Source: Monosiga brevicollis MX1
Lineage: Eukaryota > Opisthokonta > Choanoflagellata > Craspedida > Salpingoecidae
Assembly (NCBI RefSeq): GCF_000002865.3
Contig: NW_001865041.1
Coordinates: 2,029,505-2,070,351 of the forward strand
DNA: 40,847 bases
Direction of reading: 5' to 3'
Made by a program: the position numbers and the translations under genes. The notes below the pieces were generated by a model. That model was not told the origin of the DNA and made no database searches. It saw nothing but the letters and a program-made list of their open reading frames with translations. Positions 10,160 through 19,596 of this stretch are shown piece after piece (position 1 is the stretch's first letter; every line of letters begins with the position of its first letter).

Positions 10160-13100
10160 ATGGGTCGCAAAAATGGCAGCTTTGACTTTGAGGCCGCCCC
10201 GACCGCCGCCCCACCCTCTGGTGGGGCGGGAGACACGGTGGATGCCCACTCTGGCCACTTCATGGGCCGACGCCAAGGCAGTGCCAACTTGAATGCAGCG
10301 CTGGAGGACAAAGCTTCTCCGCACGCCGCCGGTACAGTCGCAGAGTCGAGCCAGCCGCGCACGGCCATTGCTGGTCGCAAGGGTATATATGGTGGCATCT
10401 TCAAAAGTGCTGCTCAAATGGAGCGCGATCGCCAGCGTGATGCCCGTGAACAGCACCCAGATAGTGGGCATGTTTCCGTCGCCGTTGCTGCACACAATGG
10501 AGCCAATCCAAAGCGCCCAATGCCTGGCGCTCTGTCGGACAAGGAACGCGACCAGCGTTTCGTCGCGCTCGCCATTGTCGGTCGCCGTCATTTACGCCGG
10601 CGACAGTTTCACCAAGCCATCCCCTATTTTCGGGCGGCCCTCCAATATGCCCGAACCGTTGATGCCCGTCGTCGTCTTCCCTGCTACCGCTACCTGGGCA
10701 AATGCTACGTGGCCGTGCGCCAGTTTCCCAATGCCATCAAGGCACACGAACGCGAGCTCGCCTTGGCGCAGGAGGTGGAGGATGCCGCGCTGACTGCCCG
10801 TGGCTATGGCAATATCGGCCATGCCTTTCGCGCCAACCGTCAGTTCAACGATGCCATCACTCGCTTTGAGAAGCAGCTAGCTCTCAGTGAAATGATTCAT
10901 GATCGCCCTGGTCGTGTCGCTGCAACCGAAAACCTGGCGCGCAGCTACCAAGAGGTCGCTGCTGCGTGGTTGGCCAAGGGCAACAAAAAGCTTGCCCAGG
11001 TAAGCATCCCATCCATCTTACCTCTCTGCCATCTGCTTGGTTCCTTTTTCCCAGCTCCTATCCGATGTGCCTCACCCATCTTTCCTTCCAAACTCGTCTC
11101 AGGACTACTTTGCCAAGGCCATCAACTACTACCGGGTGTGCCTGCGCCTTTGCTCGCACAGGCGCCATCGAAACATTGTCATGCAAGGGCGTGCTTACGG
11201 TGGTCTTGGTGTCGTCTACGAGCAACTCGATGAGTACACCAAAGCTATCCAGGCCTACCAGCACCGTCTCAAGCTGGCAGAAAAATGCAATGATCGCGCT
11301 GCCGAGGGGCGCGCCTGGTGCAACATGGGCAATGCCTATCACGCCCTTCACCAGGACGATCGCGCTATTGAATGTTACCTCACTGACCTGCGCATCGCCG
11401 AGGACCTGGGCGATGCTATGAGCCAAGCCATTACCTGCAGGTTTGTCATGTCTTTGTGAACAAAAGCGGTCCTGTTGTTGTTCGACGTGCTGGAGCACTC
11501 CCAATCCCACCCAGCCCTTGTCAAGTGCACCCGCCGAAGCCTCATGATATCCTTACCGGGCGTTGTGCTTGCTATTTTTTTCACCTTGCGCTCTCTTTGC
11601 TGTTGACGCGCGCAGTAATCTGGGGCACTTGCACAAGACACTGGGCCACATTGAGGAAACGGTGGCATATTTTGAGCGCCACATTGCCATCGTGTCCTCC
11701 TTGAACAACCGCGAAGGTCTCGTGTACGGCCTGCTCAATCAGGGCAAGGTCCTCGAGACCATTGGTCGCTTCGATGACGCCGTTGCCGTTTTCAAGCAAC
11801 TTGCCAACTTGGCCGAGGACATGCAGCAGGATGAGGTCATGAGCACGGCACTGGCGGCCATTGGTCGCGTGCAGAAGAAGCAGTCGCAGGGCGTTCACAT
11901 TTCGCCTCGCGACGCAGTCATGGCTCTCATGGTCGATGCCGAGGGCGAAACCTTCCATCCACTGGCCAAGCGGTATGCAAAGCGTATCTGTGTCTCTGAC
12001 TTTTCCTTGCGCCAGGTGTCGCATGCTTTTGTTTTGTGGCTCGCGGCTCTTTTCGGCAGCGGGCCAGGGCACGATCCGTGCCAGTGGCTGGGTCATTGGG
12101 GCCATAGGGCTTGGTCATCGAGCAATATCTCTGCACTCTTGGCTCTTGCTCATCACATCTTTGATTTTTCATGCTTGATAGCACCATGCGCGGGATGTCA
12201 TCGCTGCGACGCGGCAAGCGTCAAAACGGCAAGGATGATGCTTGGACTGACTTGTATCACAGCGTAAGCAATTTTACTTGGCATGCTTTTGCACGGTCAT
12301 TTCGATTGGTTCTGACGTTTTAGGATGCGGATTTCATTTCCATTAGGCACCCGTCGGCTTGCGTGGCCGTTCCAACAGCATTGCGCAGCAGACACACCAG
12401 CTGGAGCTGCTGGCTAGCTACGAAGATGATACAAACTCGGCTGCCAAGGCCAAAGCGACAACGCTCGGCGAAACAAATGTCGATGCGCCCGGCCAAGCCT
12501 CACCGTCGCCCACCAGGTGCTGTGCACGCTGATGTTGCTCAAGCTCAAGTGTTCTCCCATTTCTGCTCCCGCCTCCTTCTTTCTTTCGCGCTCACGCCTC
12601 TTTGAACATGTGCAGGCCTGGTCCCTTTGGCGCCCGTCCCAAGTCTCAAACAGAATCACCTGCCGTTGCCTCCTCCTTGCAAAGCGCACCCAGCGCTCGA
12701 CCAGGCCCCTTTGCTCGCAGCCCCAAAGACGGCGCAGCAGCTCGCCCCAGCCCCTTTGCACGCGGCAGTCCCAGGCCGCTTTCAGCCAGCGACGAAGCCC
12801 CCGCGCGACCAGGCCCTTTTGGGCGCAAACCAGAGGCAGCTGCAGACGCGACCAGTCGGCCGGCCCCCTTTGGTCGGGGCAGCACGTCCTCCGAAGCCTC
12901 GCGCCCGGAAAGCGTCGTCGTGGACATTGATGCTGATAGTCCCTCCTCTGGCGCGGCAGATCTGGTTCCTACCGCCGCCCTTGGCGCTTCAGCCGAGTCT
13001 GCCGACGTTGATCTTGAGTCCCCTGTTCGACGCCGCTCCCAAACATCTGGCCTCAATTTGGCCGCCCGTTTGCGTCGTCGTGTTTCCAATCTTTTTGTTC

Positions 13101-13745
13101 GCCGTGATGGGGCAGACTTGTTTGTGCCCACTGAAGCTCGTGGAGGCGTTGGTGATGACGACCAATTTGGCTTTGATGTTGGCAATGACGATGAGTTTGG
13201 TTTTGTTGAAGCACCGATTGACTTGAATGCGCTCCAACTCATGCTGGCCAGCCTTCCCAAAAGTACGTTCGATCGTCTTATAATCGGGCTCAACCTAATT
13301 GTCATGCCTTTGCTGAGCTCACATCTCTCCCGCTGTTGCATCTTACTTTGCATCTATGGGGTGCCTTGCATCATCAGAATCCGAGGGACAGGCGCGCTCA
13401 GCCGTGGATGAGACGGACTTGGATGCAATTGACGACTTCCAAGTCAACGAATCGCTTGACGAGCAGGATATTTCCGCCCAGGGATTTGAAGAAACGGCGC
13501 GCAGCGCCCCTTTCAGCGGATCACAGCCCGATGACGATGCCTTTGATCACTATGACGGTGCCCATGAGGACGACGAGGACCACGTGATGCGTGGCCAGCG
13601 ACTATTGGATGCAATTGCCCAACTTGATGATAGCTTTGGTGGCAGCAGCACTCGTGCTTCTTCCGAGCAGAGCACCCGGCAACAGCGGGTAGACAACAGG
13701 GTCTCAGAACTGTTTGATGGCTTTGGAGACGAGGAGGCCTGCTAA
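10160..13745 (+). CDS. TPR-repeat protein of LGN/Pins type with RPxPF repeats
   Basis: Cytoplasmic scaffold, about 933 residues. Exons: 10160-10999, 11103-11440, 11616-11972, 12182-12263, 12347-12516, 12616-13262, 13378-13745, all in phase. Residues about 125-510 are roughly eight tetratricopeptide repeats with the G-N-x-x-x-x-x-x-x-x-x-A-I pattern (for example GYGNIGHAFRANRQFNDAI and AWCNMGNAYHALHQDDRAI). Repeats of this length and style are known from LGN/AGS3 (GPSM), Pins and rapsyn. About residues 597-690 carry five copies of a motif close to ARPGPFxRxP, followed by an acidic region. The C-terminus (about 812-933) is acidic and unstructured; no clear GoLoco motif is visible, so a G-alpha-binding role as in LGN is not supported. 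The ATG at 10160 opens the only long frame. The gene converges on the membrane-protein gene 77 bases downstream. Confidence 0.8.
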
Positions 13746-13822
13746 GCCACCCGAATCAAGCTTCACATGCACCTTGAGTCCGCTGTGTAGTCATTTTCTT
13801 CCATTGCAAACAAGGCTCGGGC

Positions 13823-15432
13823 TCAGTGTGCTGGACGTTGTCGGGCGGCATGTTGCTGCTGCTCCAGCTCGACGCGCGCCAAGTGGCGACGCAAATCAGC
13901 CATGCTAACGACGCGCATGTGGCAAACTCTGTCGTAAATGCCGCGGCCATCAGCAAAAAAGAGCGGGGCCAAGAGGAGAAAGCTGGCACACCCCAATAAC
14001 AGTGTTTTGATCACCCCGCGCCCTACAATGCCAGCCTGTTGTTGTGCACGTGGCCCGACGCCATGGAGCGTCATTGTGAGCCGCTGCAGAATCTCAAGGT
14101 TATTCTTTTCACTCGTCTGCCAAACCTAATCGTATTTTTGACTGACCAATGTGAGGCGCCCACGCGCGTCGGAGGGTATCAGACAAAGTCCACATGCCAT
14201 TTTGCCAGGTGTCGAGCAAAACACAAACACAAATATCACTAAGCACGCGAACGTTTGGGCCAGCAGGGTGAGACGTTCCTGTTTCCCGGATCGGCACATG
14301 TGCGAGCGCCAGACAAGAAAGCGGAGCGTCCAGGGGGCTCAATAATAAGCCACGGCACCTTGGTACAGAATATAGAGGAGGTAGTACATGATGATGTCGT
14401 CCATGGCCATGGTCACGAGCGTATCGAGAAGAACCATCACATCCCTTTCCGTGAGATCCACGTCCACGTACTCGGCTGGGGCCAAGCGCAAGCGGTGATG
14501 AGCTTCGGACGACAAGCTGTTTTTCTGGCAAAGAGGCCATACAAATAACGGCCAGGACACCTCCTCCCCTTCTCCCACAGCCCAAGACGACCACTTCAGC
14601 AGTGCAACGTCTGACTTACAAAGGTCCACCTGCAAAAGCTCGCTTGCACCAAGCTGCAAAAGTGGGAAAGACGTTTGTGAGGAACGACGGGGGACAGCGC
14701 GAAGCGTGCTCGTGGCAGCAGTGAGGCATACCGCTGCAACGATAAAAGCCACAAAAATGAGGTCCAGGCTTTCGGCTAAAGCTCGAAGAGCTAGTGCCGC
14801 ATCCGGAACACGATCAAACATGCCTAATCAAGACACACAGCGTCCTGTCAGTGTTGTATCGCGATGCGCTGAGGGCAGGGCATGGTAAGCTTTGGGGAGG
14901 GGAGGTGCGTACGAGGTTGATTGGCATCATCCAAAGGTGCTGGCGTGCCTCTGGGCGAGGGGGCTGGGGGCCGAGGGTGGGGAGAGGGCACGTCGAGTCG
15001 TGCCGTTCTGTTCGTGTGCTCGGACGGCCAGAGGCCTCCGGCTCTTCTTGACTGTGCCCGGGACATCGTGGGCGGCGGCGGAGCAAAAGCGGCGAGGTCG
15101 CGTGCTTCTTGCTTTGCTGACCAGTAGCCATAGACGGGTCCCATAGGGGTGGGCACAAAGCCGAACACGGGCAGGCTGATGCTGGTGAGCGAATCCATGG
15201 CAGGAGTAGGCGCTGGGGTCGGGCTTGTGCTTGGCGTGGAACTTGCATCTGGGTGTGGAGTTGCCTGTGGGTCGTCTTCAGCTGAAGGCATGGCTGCTGC
15301 TTGGCGTGGCTGAGGGGCATCAATGTTCTGCTGCTCCCCTTGCTCAGGCGTCTGGATCACGAATCGGACCAGACAGAGAGAGACGAGCGAGAGCAGGATC
15401 AGTAGACCCGATAACACCACAATCAACCACAT
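13823..15432 (-). CDS. multi-pass membrane protein with proline-rich region
   Basis: Function not recognised; about 402 residues in my model. Exons, high to low: 15432-14913, 14823-14732, 14653-about 14630, 14524-14354, 14278-14147, 14092-13823. The third exon is the least certain, because 14821-14339 is open in one frame and could be partly read through. The N-terminus is a strong hydrophobic segment (MWLIVVLSGLLILLSLVSL) acting as signal anchor or first span. A Pro/Ser/Thr-rich stretch of about 130 residues follows. Further hydrophobic segments are LDLIFVAFIVAA, DDIIMYYLLYILYQGA, LLAQTFACLVIFVFVFC and VIKTLLLGCASFLLLAPLFF, giving about five spans. The tail is basic and Gln/Arg-rich. It lies 300 bases downstream of URI on the same strand; no functional link is evident. 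Confidence 0.65.
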
Positions 15433-15455
15433 GACACTTGAAAAATTTGATAGAA

Positions 15456-15504
<49 letters not shown>

Positions 15505-15732
15505 GATGTGCTGGGACTGGACTGAGAAGGAGAAGGCGAAGGAATTGAAACAACCAGCGTTAAAAAAAAAGAAGAAGAAAAAAAGAAAAAGATCTCAGTC
15601 GTGAAACTCATGTGTTCGATTCAATTTAGGAAGACGAGTAGGATGGGGTGGCGCCGTGGTTTGGCTCACGTCGCGGCTCAAAATGCAGCGCGACAGGGAG
15701 ACAGGGGTACCACGCCCAACTCCGGCGATGCA
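15433..15732. other. intergenic region with 46-base poly-A
   Basis: This short space separates the URI stop from the start of the membrane-protein gene. It holds an uninterrupted A run at 15457-15502 and a second purine-rich patch at about 15560-15594. No gene or clear promoter element is visible. Confidence 0.7.
15457..15502. repeat. poly-A homopolymer, 46 bases
   Basis: Uninterrupted A run on the plus strand, a T run relative to both neighbouring minus-strand genes. It lies only about 25 bases upstream of the membrane-protein ATG. Confidence 0.95.
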
Positions 15733-17521
15733 CTATTGTGATTGCATCTGCTGGCGAAAGAGGCTACCCTTCTTTTTGGCAGGTTTCTGGGCCCGCAGAG
15801 CACCTGCCTGAACAACGGGCACACCCTCCGCGGGGTCTTCCGGGGGCACAAACTAGAGTTGCAAAGAGGCAACGCACGCATGACACGTGCGCTTACAGGC
15901 AGGCTTGTGTTTGGGAGCGCGCGAGATCGAGATCGAGAGAGATCGAGAGATTGAGAGCGAGCGAGGAAGGAAGTAAAGAGGCAAGCACGTACCGGCGCAT
16001 CATCATGTTCATGGGCCATACGTTCGAGCAAGGCCGTCTCTGCCAGTGCCGCTTGAGCCTGGGCTGTTAGAATCTGCACCAGCATGCTTCATGTGAGAAG
16101 CTTACAATGCCAAGGAGAGTGTACACCGATCATGCAAAGGCAAAGATGCATGCCATGCAGCAGAGCCGGCGCGAAAACACGAGTGGTGTATCATTCTGCG
16201 TAGAACGTGGCTGTGCACAAGTCAGGTGGCCCAAATGCTGTTGGCAAGTCACTCACTTGGCGCGTCGACATGTCACGCTCAAAAACGCTTCGACCAGCAA
16301 GGTCACGGTGGTTGGGATCGCGTTGTGTTGGGGTACGCTCGCTGACTCTTCCCTGGAGGGTAGGATTGCCCTTGCGTTCTGCGACGCGCTCGGTGACGGC
16401 ACCGGCTGACGCGCGTTCAACGACTTGACCGGCGATGGCAGGGTTACCACGATTTGGCGGCGGGGGTCGTGATGGTGCTGCACTGGCATTGGTGTGAAAT
16501 TGATCCGAGGCTGTGGCTGGGCTTGCAGCAGCCTTTAAAAGCACGGAGTGGGAGTGGTCGCGGGGAGGGGGCGGGCGCTGGGGCTTTTGCACCGGATCGG
16601 GCACGGTGCCAGGACGGATGGGGACATTTTTTAGGATGGACCCCGAACGATGAGGCGGGGGTGGGTGACTTTCTGGCTGGACTTGCCCATCAAAAGAGAC
16701 ACGTTTCACGGGGCCTGAAGATGATGAGCCTCCACCTGCCGCCGCTGCTGCGACGTCAGCCGGTGATGCAAAAACCACTTGGGCCTGCGGCTGAGCCTTG
16801 GCCAAGGTGGTTGCTGATGTCACGGGCTGACTGGGCGCCGAGCTTCGAAACTTGATGGTTCTGGCGCAGGCAGAGAGACACGAAAGATCTCAGGTCAGAA
16901 TAAAGGCTGGCTTGCCAAGTGGAACCAATCGGGCAAGACCTACTTTGTGCTGGCCGTCGACGTGGGATGGTTTGCTGTGGGGGCTGACCGAGTGCTAGCA
17001 GGACTGGATTGGGCAGCCTCGGCCCGAGCAGTAGCTTCGTCCATAAACTTATCATACTCGGCAAAGTCGTTCAGAATGGCGGCTTGTTGCGCGGGGGTTC
17101 GCTCAGGAACATGTAGACCGGCCATTTCGAGGCGGGCACGCTCTTCCAGGCCTTCCTCCTCATCGTAGTCATCGCTGTCCAATTCATCCTCCAGAGCCTC
17201 AAGCTCGGCTGCCCGCGCCAGCCAGGAAGCCAGGGCATCGCCCCATGCCTGTTTTTGGTGTGTGCTGTCTTGGTTGTTTGTGGTCGAGACTGGCTCGGCG
17301 GGTTGCTCCGGCGCGGAGCCAGCAGCCGGCGAGCTCACAGCGGGTGTGGTTTTGGCCTGTGGCGGTGCAGGTCGGGGTGGCTTGGTGCCAGAAGTGGGGT
17401 TTGGGGAAGGCTGAACGGCTTTTACAGGTGCTTGGGTCACGGGCGGCTCGTTGGCATGGGTCTTGCCGGTAGGTCGCTCGTTGAATGGCTCATCGAGAGG
17501 CTCACAAATGTCCAAAAACTG

Positions 17522-17570
<49 letters not shown>

Positions 17571-18337
17571 GCGGGGTGAACTGAGGGCCATGTTCTTCGG
17601 GGCGTGGGCAGGTCAAGAGCAAGCAAGCAAGTTGGTCCGACTCACGTCTGTGTTGGCGCCCTGACCCTTGCCTTCGTGCATCACGTCCGAGCGCAGCTGT
17701 AGACCTTCCATTTCGTGCTGGAGTTGCTCGAGTGCCTTGTCCAGCTCTGAATTGACACGGGTGTGCTTGTGAACAAGCCCAGATGGCGCAAAGCAAGGGG
17801 TCCACTTGTGCCAATTGCCGCAAGCGCAGCGTTGCCCACCAAGAAGATTCGACCAACCTGTCAGGCGTCGCTGGATGATATCCTGCGTTTGGTAGCTTGT
17901 ACGGCGTAAAAAGTAATTGTCTCCAATCAACACAGTCAATTCATTGCAGTGGACCAGCTTGCCCGGCATGAAGGCCTTGCGCCCAAACGGCACCTGTTAT
18001 TCAGCAATATGATGAGGTGAGGGCAAGGAACGCGTGTGGAGCCCGGATACCACAGGCACAGTTCTTTCGAGTGAATGTCAAAGGTTGCGGGCACGTACCA
18101 TAATGGGATGGGCGACTCGTTTGGGCAGTTCGCCCAGCGTGGTGTGAACGGATTCATAAGTGTCTCTGATGGCGCGACGCTCACGGATGGCTTCCTCGGT
18201 GGCAGAAATCGCCTGCTCCACAAGCCCAGTCCTGCATGAGCACACAATGCGAGGACATTCGCACAGCAACAGGCGGTCAGCAATAGACGCACCCGGAGCC
18301 GTTGCTGCTCGTAGTAGGCAGCAAAGTTGCCCTCCAT
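15733..18337 (-). CDS. URI1: unconventional prefoldin RPB5 interactor (URI / Bud27 homologue)
   Basis: Prefoldin-like co-chaperone that in other eukaryotes binds RPB5 and takes part in RNA polymerase assembly and TOR-linked control. About 591 residues, against about 535 for human URI1. Exons, high to low: 18337-18293, 18212-18099, 17993-17858, 17746-17646, 17518-16944, 16860-16257, 16073-15993, 15852-15733, all in phase. Residues 1-53 are the first prefoldin helix. Residues from 54 read VPFGRKAFMPGKLVH then ELTVLIGDNYF, the URI hallmark between the helices; the second helix follows. An acidic patch (about 245-275) follows a proline-rich linker. KRVSF at about 376-380 fits the RVxF PP1-docking consensus, matching the known binding of PP1 by human URI. 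The C-terminus has GQVVER, GRVSER and GRSVFER motifs and ends with a basic KKKGSLFRQQ segment like the conserved URI/Bud27 tail. Confidence 0.88.
17527..17566. repeat. poly-A homopolymer, 40 bases (T tract at a splice acceptor)
   Basis: In URI transcript orientation this is 40 consecutive T followed by ATGTTCAG and the exon that starts FLDICEP. It therefore forms an extreme polypyrimidine tract immediately before a 3' splice site. Confidence 0.93.
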
Positions 18338-18492
18338 TCTGACTGATGGTGCCTATTGCAATGCTCACGTGGCCCCGTGAGCCAACGTCGTTCCGTTCAG
18401 AAAAATACAAGCGTTTCGAAATTGGTCGCATCGCTCTGCAACCTCTTTTCCACCTGGCCGTTCTTCCCGCATACGTCCCCCCCCCCCCCCCA

Positions 18493-18673
18493 NNNNNNNN
18501 NNNNNNNNNNNNNNNNNNNNNNNNNNNNNNNNNNNNNNNNNNNNNNNNNNNNNNNNNNNNNNNNNNNNNNNNNNNNNNNNNNNNNNNNNNNNNNNNNNNN
18601 NNNNNNNNNNNNNNNNNNNNNNNNNNNNNNNNNNNNNNNNNNNNNNNNNNNNNNNNNNNNNNNNNNNNNNNNN
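18493..18673. other. assembly gap (181 N)
   Basis: A run of 181 undetermined bases. The left flank is a C run (about 18478-18491). The right flank is an implausible succession of homopolymers followed by about 28 C (18713-18740), which looks like poor base calling. The true distance between the two genes is unknown. Confidence 0.98.
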
Positions 18674-19130
18674 ACCCTTTTTTCCCCGGGGGGTTTTTTC
18701 CCGGGAAAGGGTCCCCCCCCCCCCCCCCCCCCCCCCCCCCTCGCCCTGTGCTCTCGGCACTTCCGTGACCAACGCAACCCCATCCGCTCTCATTCCCCAG
18801 CCCTCGTCACTCACTCACGCGTCACGACACAGCTCGCGCGCGCGCGAGAGACTGACGATGGTCGTGTAAGCGATACTCTAACCGTTATTACACTTTAGCG
18901 GCTAACAAAATGTGACTTTGATCGCACTTTTGGTGTTGTTGTTTTCATTTCGAGGCTCAGTTCGGCGCTGATGTAGTCAAAGTCAAAGTTGATGCAGTTT
19001 ACAACTATAACGCATAGGAAGTTATTGAAGAGGATAATGGAGTATATGTCGTTGTCGCGGGCGGCATAAAATTTTTCTTCTTTTTGGTTGGTGCGCGGTT
19101 GGACCAACACTGACTGACAAACACTCAACA

Positions 19131-19157
19131 ACGACGACGACGACGACGACGACGACG
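19131..19157. repeat. CGA trinucleotide run
   Basis: About nine copies of CGA in the divergent intergenic region. Confidence 0.9.
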
Positions 19158-19596
19158 GCAGTGACGACAGCGACGGGCACGTCCTGGTTTGATCCGCTGG
19201 CTCGTTCAATTCGGTGTCTGGTCGACGGTCTAGAGGATCGTGTGGTGCTGGGGCTGTTGCGGCTGTGCGTGCCCATTCGGTCGCGCGTGAGCGAGGTGGG
19301 TGGGTCAACCTGCTGGCGCAACAACTTGCAGTGAGGCTCGGATTCTGCAGAGCAGGTCGCTCGAGCATACATTGCCCACATCCCGCGCGGCTAGACACTG
19401 TTTCAATGTGAATGGACATGAGCGTTTTTCTTTGACTGACCACAGCGACCCGATGCCGGCCGTGCATTCAAAGCCTCACCGGGATACGCGCGCCCTTGTC
19501 TGCCAGGCCATTGCAGCCATCGAACACATCGTGTTTGCCAGCGATTCTTGATTGTGCACCGTCCAGCGCCATGGGTGAGACCGCGTTCTGCTCGTC

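Larger units (their letters stand above)
18338..19596. other. divergent intergenic region between URI and the SH3/THATCH gene
   Basis: It contains the sequencing gap and its artefactual flanks, a CGA trinucleotide run at 19131-19157, and otherwise unassigned sequence. The promoters of both flanking genes should be here. A 190-residue minus-strand open frame (19467-18895) shows no domain, has a Ser run from the CGA repeat, and is not called as a gene. Confidence 0.6.

Noticed and set aside
13378-13745. GoLoco motif at the end of the TPR protein
   Set aside because: LLDAIAQLDD is reminiscent, but the diagnostic Q-x-x-R-x-x-D-Q-R pattern is absent.
18895-19467. 190-residue minus-strand open frame with real ATG
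   Set aside because: No domain, composition driven by the CGA repeat, no splice partners or codon pattern like the neighbours; it also lies beside the gap.
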